From assembly GCA_016165875.1 (NCBI GenBank), contig JABBOT010000005.1:24887368-24951367 (forward strand): a stretch of DNA of 64,000 bases, read 5' to 3'. The notes under the pieces are model-generated. The model was not told the origin of the DNA, searched no databases, and saw nothing but the letters and a program-made list of their open reading frames with translations. This document shows positions 62,801-64,000 of this stretch, piece after piece. The translations under genes were made by a program, and so were the position numbers. Each line of letters starts with the position of its first letter. Within the stretch, counting starts at the first letter, position 1. The DNA comes from Acanthopleura granulata. Its lineage: Eukaryota > Mollusca > Polyplacophora > Chitonida > Chitonidae.

Positions 62801-63885
62801 CTTTTTACCTTTGGCCAGAAGAAAGTTCAGACTCGAAACTCCTCTGTTCATGCATTATGTGTGAATGATGAATGCTGTAAATGATTAGCCCACAAGATTT
62901 GATTACTTGCAACTAGGACAGCAGTGTGACCTACAGTCTTCCAAGGGTGCATATGTTTGTCATTTTGAGAATGTTGTCTTTGTACTGTAAATAAAGTTCA
63001 CTAATGGGGTGCGTGGCACATCAATCAAAATGGGTAGTCCTATAATAACAAAAGTGGGGTGCAGTGAATCAAATGCTTTTATAGCTCAAGAACTTCATGT
63101 ATGTTTTATCCCCACAACATGGCTGCAGAATTCCTGAACTGGCATTTACATGTAGGCCTGATTATTCACTCTTTTGCATTGTTAGAAATAAAACACAAAG
63201 AATATAATGTGAAATAATACATCTGTTTAATACTTATTAGGCATAATTTTTACACATTTGTATCATATCAGTAACTGTCACTGTTAACCGTTGTCTAATT
63301 GAGACTTCATTGGTTATTTAACACCCTGCATTTGTTGGGGATTAATATAAATTGTGATCTTCTTAGTACCGTGTGCTTGAGTATTATAGAGATATTGAAG
63401 CACAGCTGAGTTCCAAGCAGGTGATTTAATTTTGGGGCAATTAAACTTGTAAGGTGCTGTATATCACATATAATATTTCATTGCATTTATCATCAGCTGT
63501 TCGTCCTGCTTATCAAATTGTGTGAAATGTATGACATTTACAATATGTATCACATAGAGATTCATGCGATACTTCAAATTTTATCGTCACTTTTCTGTAT
63601 TGCAGTTGGTAAAGAATTCCAGGAAATTTTAATACTGCACCTGCAAATTAAAGATGCAACCATGGTCTTCATATAACCATGGTCTTTGGATATACAGCGT
63701 TACAATGATACATACATGTAAATCTAGTTATTAACCTGAAGATTTATCTGACTTCTCTGTTATGCAGTGAAACGATGCGCTTAGACACAGGCTTGGTGAT
63801 CGAGGTCTGGACTAAAGGATTGCTATGGGACAAACTGCTGGGAGTCCACTGGCTGCCCTTGATGAAAATCCACCATTCCAACCAG
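5841..63885 (+). CDS. unc13: UNC13/Munc13 homologue, N-terminal C2A part (five exons, 3' partial)
   Basis: Join of 5841-5862, 13933-13962, 33726-33791, 52625-52724 and 63768-63885, 336 nt, 112 residues, open throughout and leaving the window in phase 0. Every intron is GT-AG. Seen directly: the product opens MSLLCVTVKKAR, continues [18 protein letters not shown], then [10 protein letters not shown] and [18 protein letters not shown]. This order and wording match the N-terminal C2A domain of animal UNC13/Munc13 proteins. Known of the family: UNC13 acts at presynaptic active zones, opening syntaxin and priming vesicles for SNARE-mediated fusion. C2A binds the RIM zinc finger or homodimerises and, in vertebrates, lacks Ca2+-binding aspartates. 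The C1, C2B, MUN and C2C parts must lie to the right of the window. The long, C2A-containing isoform is therefore the one started here; short isoforms with downstream promoters cannot be judged. Intron phases are 1, 1, 1, 2. Very sure of identity, slightly less sure of exon 3. Confidence 0.93.
6375..6640 (+). mobile_element. tRNA-derived SINE of a second family, partial
   Basis: The head has an A-box-like TGACCTAGTGG (6383-6393) and a B-box-like GGATCAAATCT (6426-6436), spaced as in a tRNA. It is followed by AAAAATGGTACTCTTTGCTG and GAGAGGTTAGAGCAAGGAA, phrases I associate with a molluscan SINE. The 3' body continues with GTGACTAGGTGGGGTGTC. It differs in head, body and tail from the main family in this window. 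The end is uncertain. Confidence 0.6.
6769..6860 (+). mobile_element. Fragment of the second SINE family
   Basis: TGGTCAGCCGGGTGTCAGTATAATTTGACCTGGTTGGGCGTCATG repeats, with changes, the 3' body phrase at about 6528-6585 (TGGTCAGCCCATTGTCAGCC, then GTGACTAGGTGGGGTGTC). It is a truncated second copy placed directly after the first. Confidence 0.45.
6892..6996 (+). repeat. 34-bp tandem repeat, three copies
   Basis: The unit CAATGTTAAAAGTGATG followed by TTAAACCATAATCTAAA recurs three times with few changes. Confidence 0.85.
7327..7392 (+). repeat. Short tandem repeat, about 22 bp, three copies
   Basis: TGTAATGTGTCACAGTGT, then TATAATGTGTCACAGTGT, then TATAAGGTGTCGCAGT. Confidence 0.65.
8238..8385 (+). 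repeat. Dispersed repeat, copy 1
   Basis: About 150 bp similar to 17238-17385 in the same orientation. The best block is TTGGATTGGCCAGTTTCAGG followed by CTTCACAAAAA and TCAACACA. The upstream part (CCTCA, CTTTTT...ATATGA, TTTAATTTGA) also aligns with small gaps. No ORF. Confidence 0.55.
11106..11876 (+). repeat. 37-bp minisatellite, about 21 copies
   Basis: The unit TTACATAACACATGGGATATGG followed by TGTGCTTATCTAACC repeats with an exact 37-bp period (TTACATAA-type starts at 11143, 11180, 11217, 11254 and onward). Variation is mostly single substitutions: GCATATGG or GGATATGG, GTGCTTAT or GTACTTAT, TATCTAAC or TATTTAAC. Degenerate further copies occur at 12005-12093, with one partial copy at 12308-12335 beyond a SINE. 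Confidence 0.95.
12094..12310 (+). mobile_element. tRNA-headed SINE inserted in the 37-bp minisatellite
   Basis: A box TGGCTCAGTCGG at 12105-12116, then a shortened head lacking the B-box segment, the conserved core (GGTCGTGGGTTTCCCCTAGG) and the tail GAAATATTCTTGAGTATGAT...AACACCAATCAAAACAATAAATAAATAAATA. Array-like DNA flanks it (CTCTAACGTTACA before, TATCTAACATTACA after), so it landed inside the minisatellite. The flanks could be a target-site duplication or simply two array units. Confidence 0.85.
13273..13452 (+). repeat. 21/22-bp minisatellite, eight copies and a partial
   Basis: The unit CCATGTCACAGGGCTTGCCCG recurs. Units differ only by GGG or GGGG in the middle, giving 21 or 22 bp. 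The sequence is GC-rich against its surroundings and creates the start of a spurious 99-codon ORF. Confidence 0.93.
13617..13690 (+). mobile_element. Possible fragment of the second SINE family
   Basis: GGTGTCATGTCTGGTGTCAG, then TATTATGTGACTATACGTGGGGTG, resembles the 3' body seen at 6528-6585 and 6769-6826. Too short to define ends. Confidence 0.35.
13933..13962 (+). CDS. unc13: unc13 exon 2 (30-nt microexon, [10 protein letters not shown])
   Basis: A 30-nt exon preceded by a strong pyrimidine tract (TTTTTTTTCTTTTCAG) and followed by the donor GTAAGG. Both ends are phase 1. It encodes the end of the first beta-strand of C2A ([10 protein letters not shown]), matching VKKAKFDGA-type sequence in vertebrate Munc13-1. 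It is too short for ordinary ORF finding and was located from the protein pattern and splice phases. Because it is symmetric, skipping would not shift the frame but would delete the strand, so it is presumably constitutive. Confidence 0.92.
14091..14842 (+). repeat. 37-bp minisatellite, about 20 copies with alternating variants
   Basis: The unit TACATGTACACACTGTATGG followed by CATTGCCAGACACTTCA has an exact 37-bp period. The last bases alternate between CACTTCA and CACGTTA through most of the array, so the real unit is a 74-bp dimer. No stop codon occurs in any + frame of the unit, which explains three overlapping long ORFs of 210-287 codons here. They are not genes, since a 37-bp period rotates the frame at every unit. 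Confidence 0.95.
15151..15293 (+). mobile_element. Small palindromic MITE-like element
   Basis: About 143 bp. The left end GGGGCCCATTTTTAAAAAAC and then AGGGTGTAAATTAT pairs imperfectly with the reverse complement of the right end (GGGTCTGTTTTACAAAGTGG, then GTGTATTATAAA). No coding capacity. Confidence 0.5.
15632..15758 (+). mobile_element. Small palindromic MITE-like element with central palindrome
   Basis: About 127 bp. The left end GGGCCTGATTTCGTGAAGCA matches the reverse complement of the right end, CTCAGTTTCATGAAGCAGAT. It contains a perfect 14-bp palindrome ACAACGTACGTTGT at 15697-15710. The left end resembles a fragment at 895-983. Confidence 0.5.
17238..17385 (+). repeat. Dispersed repeat, copy 2
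   Basis: Partner of 8238-8385, located in intron 2 about 9 kb downstream. The two copies share TTGGATTGGCCAGTTTCAGG exactly. Confidence 0.55.
18021..18237 (-). mobile_element. Old degenerate SINE of the main family
   Basis: In the reverse orientation: A/T tail TTATTTGTTTATTTTG, then TTACTCGACAATGATTCACT (compare TACTCAAGAATATTTCACT), CATTATGGTGGAAGGAGACA, GGTTGCTGGCAGACCTTGCC and the head remnant ending GGAGACCCC. Many substitutions against other copies mark it as an old insertion. Confidence 0.65.
18795..19310 (+). repeat. 101-bp tandem repeat, about five copies
   Basis: GTGTATGAAC occurs at 19021 and 19122 and GTGTATGAACT at 19223, a 101-bp period. Further diverged copies lie upstream and one downstream. 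Shared phrases are GGGTGACTGTTATTGC, CACTGGCCTTGTGTTTGTAT and GTCTGGTATATGTG. Confidence 0.85.
20635..20685 (+). repeat. 17-bp tandem repeat, three copies
   Basis: ATTCCTATTTTTAACAT repeated, the last copy changed to ATTCCTATTTTTCTGAT. Confidence 0.85.
23158..23218 (+). repeat. 29-bp direct duplication
   Basis: GATACATTTATGTTACAAAT followed by ATGATACAG is repeated once as GATACATTTATGTCACAAAT followed by ATGATACAA. A few tens of bases downstream, ATAAATGCATGTA is also duplicated. Confidence 0.7.
25043..25210 (+). repeat. 33-bp tandem repeat closed by an inverted copy
   Basis: The unit TGTCAGTGGTGTAACAATTT followed by GTGGTTACACTTA recurs at 25044 and 25077 and onward, with nearly four copies. 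The array ends with TGTAACACCACTGACATT (to about 25210), the inverted form of AATGTCAGTGGTGT(A/T)ACA. The unit has no stop in one frame of each strand, giving spurious 60-codon ORFs. Confidence 0.85.
25971..25990 (+). promoter_or_regulatory. CTCF-like / E-box motif
   Basis: CCACCAGGTGGC at 25975-25986, within GCTGCCACCAGGTGGCTG, fits the CTCF core CCASYAGRKGGC. It also contains CAGGTG, a Snail/ZEB-type E-box. It is nearly palindromic. A single short motif is weak evidence by itself. Confidence 0.3.
26220..26800. promoter_or_regulatory. GC-richer intronic block with POU and SOX-type motifs, possible enhancer
   Basis: This block is visibly richer in G+C than its surroundings. It begins with CTTTGTT directly followed by ATGCATTTGCAT (26281-26299). 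That 12-mer contains a perfect octamer ATTTGCAT (26292-26299), is one base from the palindromic POU dimer site ATGCATATGCAT, and abuts a SOX-type CTTTGTT. A 177-codon minus-strand frame (26236-26769) crosses the block but begins at TTG and resembles nothing known. I favour regulatory DNA over a gene. Confidence 0.3.
28488..28925 (+). repeat. Diverged tandem repeat (about 140-160 bp), three copies with AAGGTCA motifs
   Basis: Copies begin near 28488, 28630 and 28789. Each has GATTTTCAGTGACCGTGACC-like sequence, then AAGGTCATTGGGGTCATTTAAG, TTTTATGAAAGG, TCTAGAACAGTTT and CAAGTTCACCAAA. The second copy carries a perfect TCAAGGTCA. Similar 'gacctt...aaggtca' repeats are familiar from mollusc genomes. 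Confidence 0.75.
30970..31325 (+). repeat. Degenerate tandem repeat, period 101-122 bp
   Basis: TTCAGYRTTAYTA-type phrases at about 30977, 31078, 31184 and 31306 are followed by GGAGATC(C/T)ATCTACTTTCT and GCTAACTG/TCTAACTC. There are three to four diverged copies. Confidence 0.6.
32016..32806 (-). repeat. 34-bp minisatellite, about 23 copies
   Basis: The + strand unit GCATACAGAAACAGTGACAT followed by ACCTGTACCATCTT recurs with a 34-bp period. There are a few internally deleted units (around 32360, 32605 and 32670) and a frequent GTGATTTGCC or GTGACATGCC variant. The minus strand of the unit has no stop in any frame, giving spurious ORFs of 209-288 codons ([17 protein letters not shown] type). 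The period of 34 rotates the frame at each unit. Confidence 0.95.
33726..33791 (+). CDS. unc13: unc13 exon 3, probable 22-residue cassette exon in C2A
   Basis: A 66-nt phase 1-1 exon between TTCTAG and GTAACT. In frame it encodes glycine (split codon), LPNVTSL and then [14 protein letters not shown], and it joins correctly to both neighbours. It is GC-richer than the surrounding intron and free of stops in this frame. The acceptor has a poor pyrimidine tract (AGTACTTGTATGTTCTAG), which fits an alternatively used exon. Skipping it joins GTA directly to EKFNTYV, the arrangement in known vertebrate and nematode UNC13. The inserted peptide is charged, probably helical, and lies between strands 1 and 2 of the C2 fold. 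An accidental open match to splice sites and phase is possible but unlikely given the composition. Confidence 0.78.
37660..37975 (+). mobile_element. Third SINE-like element
   Basis: The head contains GGTTGAGTGGTTTAGG (A-box-like) and GCAGGTTCAGTCCC (B-box-like). The tail GGCGAAAATTCTAGAGGATG followed by GAGTAAAACAACAAATAAATA is related to the tail of the main family (GTGAAATATTCTTGAGTATGG...). The body is different. About 315 bp, boundaries approximate. A 77-codon and a 61-codon ORF across it are spurious. Confidence 0.55.
43450..43685 (+). mobile_element. SINE of the main family, 5' truncated
   Basis: Starts in a (ACC)n run near the head, keeps the B box (GTGAGTTCAAGCCCAGCT), the core (TTTCCTCCCACCATAATT) and the tail GTGAAATATTCTTGAGTATGG ... 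AACACCAATCAAATAAATAAATA. The A box is absent. Confidence 0.85.
43872..43898 (+). other. G-quadruplex candidate
   Basis: Four or more G-runs (GGG at 43872 and 43877, then G9 and G6) with loops of one to four bases. It lies on the sense strand of the transcript, so both DNA and pre-mRNA could fold. Confidence 0.6.
44245..44350. mobile_element. Palindromic repeat with 13-bp perfect hairpin
   Basis: AAAAGTGATATCT (44278-44290) and AGATATCACTTTT (44300-44312) are perfect inverted copies around a 9-nt loop. Outer ends CACCAG (44245) and CTGGTG (ends 44350) are also inverted, so the whole 106 bp is a diverged palindrome, probably a MITE or foldback end. Confidence 0.6.
44370..44530. promoter_or_regulatory. 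Cluster of CRE-like motifs
   Basis: TGACGTCA at 44376-44383, TGACGT at 44406-44411, TGACATCA at 44433-44440, TGATGTCA at 44468-44475, GACGTCA at 44501-44507 and GACATCAC at 44521-44528. Six bZIP-type sites in about 150 bp. They lie between two palindromes and may be part of one transposon rather than an evolved control region. Confidence 0.35.
44625..44780. mobile_element. Long hairpin, MITE-like
   Basis: Left arm ATATTGCACAGTGATGGTTG, then AATACTATAAACATTG. The reverse complement of the right arm is ATATTGCACAGTGAAGGTTG, then AATACCATAAATATTG. The arms continue inward to the inner pair GATAACCC/GGGTTATC, leaving a loop of roughly 20 bases. The whole 156 bp is close to a complete palindrome, with no coding capacity. 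Confidence 0.7.
45054..45241 (+). mobile_element. SINE of the main family, internally deleted
   Basis: Degenerate head, B-box segment GTGAGTTCAAGTCCAGCTCA, then a jump to the tail ATTGAGTATGGTGTAAAACA followed by CCAATCAAATAAATAAA. Most of the usual core is missing. Confidence 0.75.
45858..46110 (+). mobile_element. SINE of the main family, nearly full length
   Basis: Head GGCTCCGTGGCGGAGTGGAT (A box), B box GTGAGTTCAAGACCAGCTCA, core GGTCATGGGTTTCCCCTGGG and CTGCCCGGTTTCCTTCCACC, and tail GTGAAATATTCTTGAGTAC...ACACCAAGCAAATAAATAAA. Confidence 0.85.
46904..47128 (+). mobile_element. SINE of the main family with target-site duplication
   Basis: Head GGAACTCTGTGGAACAGTTG, a shortened B-box region, core (TTGTGGGTTTCCTCGGGCTC) and tail ATTCTTGAGTATGGCATAAA followed by ACAGCAATTGAATAAATAAA. 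It is flanked by AAACAAGATAC at 46893-46903 and again at 47125-47135, an 11-bp target-site duplication that fits LINE-assisted retrotransposition. Confidence 0.88.
49655..50165 (+). repeat. Compound minisatellite of 32-bp and 50-bp units
   Basis: Units like TGTCCATAGTTTCTAGGTTT followed by TCCAGATACTAT recur with a 32-bp period (CCATAG at 49877 and 49909). An inner block has a 50-bp period (GTCCACAGTTTACGGGCTGT at 49711 and 49761, related at 49811), apparently one 32-bp unit plus an 18-bp extension. A C10 tract lies just before the array. Small ORFs on both strands are spurious. Confidence 0.85.
52105..52305 (+). repeat. Diverged tandem duplication of about 95-110 bp
   Basis: The first copy (about 52105-52197) has TTTCCCACATATTTGAAGGT, then ACGTGACAGAAAACCCTTAC, and AATCACTTAGTGCAAAG. 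The second (about 52216-52305) has TTTCCCATATTTAGAGGTCA, then TGTGATAGCAAACAGTTA, and CATCACTGAGTGAAG. Confidence 0.65.
52625..52724 (+). CDS. unc13: unc13 exon 4 (core of C2A)
   Basis: A 100-nt exon after a long T-rich tract ending TTTTTTTTCCAG, with donor GTGAGT. It enters in phase 1 and leaves in phase 2. It encodes [18 protein letters not shown], then [15 protein letters not shown], with the next phenylalanine split with exon 5. This is the most conserved stretch of the UNC13 C2A domain ([18 protein letters not shown] in Munc13-1), so identity is secure. Cysteine in PCW replaces the serine of the vertebrate PSW, a conservative difference. Confidence 0.96.
53824..54081 (+). CDS. Hypothetical 85-residue ORF with an 11-residue repeat
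   Basis: ATG at 53824 has A at -3 and G at +4. The product starts MESDLLI, has four full and one partial copy of KDQTEEFAA(R/Y/G)(L/I) (residues 8-58) and ends in a basic lysine-rich tail before TAA. The 33-bp DNA unit runs 53845-53997. An 11-residue, charged, alanine/phenylalanine-containing repeat would favour an amphipathic helix, but the DNA units are so alike that recent minisatellite expansion also explains it. No promoter, splice pair or family is recognised. It lies in unc13 intron 4, same strand. I think a non-coding minisatellite is more likely. Confidence 0.2.
   Translation: MESDLLIKDQTEEFAAGLKDQTEEFAAYLKDQTEEFAARLKDQTEEFAARIKDQTEEFLHSIMCFLIRISKNSLKENFKHKKKYK
53845..53997 (+). repeat. 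33-bp tandem repeat, about 4.6 copies
   Basis: The unit AAAGATCAAACAGAAGAATT followed by TGCTGCANNCNTA starts at 53845, 53878, 53911, 53944 and 53977. Copies differ by one to three bases, mainly at the GGC/TAC/CGC codon. Confidence 0.95.
56066..57361. repeat. 72-bp minisatellite, 18 copies
   Basis: The unit begins ACACATGTGGTAGGGGTGAG, continues CTGTATGGGTACCCCAGCTG and ends CTCTGGTCATATTGATG, with an exact 72-bp period. Copies differ by few substitutions (CACAGGGACC, CACGGGCACC, CACAGGGATC). One unit near 56937 lacks a single G. Because 72 is divisible by 3 and the unit lacks stops in several frames, long ORFs of 269-455 codons appear on both strands. The one-base deletion shifts the 455-codon + strand frame from the [11 protein letters not shown] repeat to the [11 protein letters not shown] repeat without meeting a stop, as expected of non-coding repeat DNA. 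Confidence 0.96.
57484..57616 (-). mobile_element. SINE of the main family, truncated
   Basis: Reverse orientation: tail ATTTATTTGATTGGAGTTTT, then ACTCAAGAATATTTCACTTA and CATTATGGTGGGAGGAAACA, breaking off after CATCTGAAAGTTGCTGGTAG. Head and promoter boxes are missing. Confidence 0.8.
60945..61073 (+). mobile_element. SINE of the main family, old 3' fragment
   Basis: GATGGTTATGGATTTCCTCC, CTGCCCAGTTTCCTCCCATC, ATAAGTGAAATATGGGTGGG and TATGGCATAAAACTTCAATC align with core and tail. The head is absent. Confidence 0.7.
62474..62852 (+). mobile_element. MITE-like element, copy 2
   Basis: Second copy of the element at 984-1357, in the same orientation but inside unc13 intron 4. Its ends are also inverted: left GGAGTTTCAAGTTTGAACTC against the reverse complement of the right, GGAGTTTCGAGTCTGAACTT. 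The two copies differ by many substitutions and small indels, so they are old, independent insertions rather than a recent duplication of flanking DNA. No ORF is shared between them. Confidence 0.6.
63768..63885 (+). CDS. unc13: unc13 exon 5 (second half of C2A)
   Basis: A 118-nt exon after CTGACTTCTCTGTTATGCAG with donor GTGAGA, entering in phase 2 and leaving in phase 0. It encodes [27 protein letters not shown] and then [14 protein letters not shown]. It corresponds to the Munc13 stretch FEINRLDLG...VEVWNKGLIWDTMVG...VWIPLRTIRQSNE. The glutamate and glycine-rich sequence expected next must be in an exon beyond 64000. Confidence 0.96.
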
Positions 63886-64000
63886 GTGAGAAGCCAGCCA
63901 GATATTTAATGACATACTTTTCCTGGTGGTGGACATCGGTCAAGCCTGGTCAGGTAGTGATGAGTTATTTGGTCACGTGCACTACCCACTGGCATTTGGG

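Larger units (their letters stand above)
52725..63767 (+). other. unc13 intron 4 (11,043 nt)
   Basis: Contains the 11-residue-repeat ORF, the 72-bp array, two SINE remnants and MITE copy 2, all listed separately. The rest (about 52730-53800, 54090-56040, 57620-60940, 61080-62470 and 62860-63767) has no recognised gene. A CpG-containing stretch at 61540-61860 with CCAATCGATAACG and a palindrome CTGCCGGCAG at 54608-54617 may be regulatory, without proof. Confidence 0.65.

Overview
The window is animal genomic DNA, AT-rich, with short exons in very long introns, many tandem-repeat arrays and many short interspersed elements. At least eight recognisable copies belong to one tRNA-headed SINE family. 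Its 3' end has a 'GAAATATTCTTGAGTATGG ... AAACACCAATCAAATAAATAAATA' organisation that I associate with marine molluscs (lophotrochozoans). Together with the protein found here, this suggests a mollusc, but I cannot name a species from sequence alone.

One gene is clearly supported: the 5' end of unc13 (UNC13/Munc13, the presynaptic vesicle-priming factor), on the + strand and running off the right edge. Five very short coding exons (22, 30, 66, 100 and 118 nt) at 5841-5862, 13933-13962, 33726-33791, 52625-52724 and 63768-63885 join in phase. They encode 112 residues covering most of the N-terminal C2A domain (MSLLCV...VKKAR...[18 protein letters not shown]...WEQDFMFE...). Introns are about 8.1, 19.8, 18.8 and 11.0 kb, so more than 99% of the transcribed part of the window is intron. 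Exon 3 is an in-phase 66-nt exon that inserts 22 residues between strands 1 and 2 of C2A, where the vertebrate and nematode proteins I know have none. It is the most biologically interesting signal here. The region just upstream of exon 1 looks like a TATA-less promoter with a full CRE palindrome and a YY1-type ATGGCGGC, followed by a leader with several short upstream ORFs.

Layout: 1-5560 is upstream flank (one MITE-like element, one SINE, no convincing gene). 5560-5840 is the presumed promoter and 5' leader. Intron 1 (5863-13932) holds SINE pieces, a 37-bp minisatellite split by a SINE, and a 21/22-bp minisatellite. Intron 2 (13963-33725) holds a 37-bp array with alternating variants, two palindromic MITE-like elements, a 101-bp array, a GC-richer block with POU/SOX and CTCF-like motifs, molluscan-type 'AAGGTCA' repeats and a 34-bp array. 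Intron 3 (33792-52624) holds a run of SINEs at 43-47 kb, a palindromic element with clustered CRE-like sites, a G-quadruplex candidate and a 32/50-bp array. Intron 4 (52725-63767) holds a small ORF with an 11-residue repeat, an 18-copy 72-bp array open in several frames, and a second copy of the MITE seen at the left edge.

Most long ORFs in the window are by-products of tandem arrays whose unit lacks stop codons, not genes. I found no rRNA, complete tRNA gene, CRISPR array, transposase or reverse-transcriptase coding sequence.
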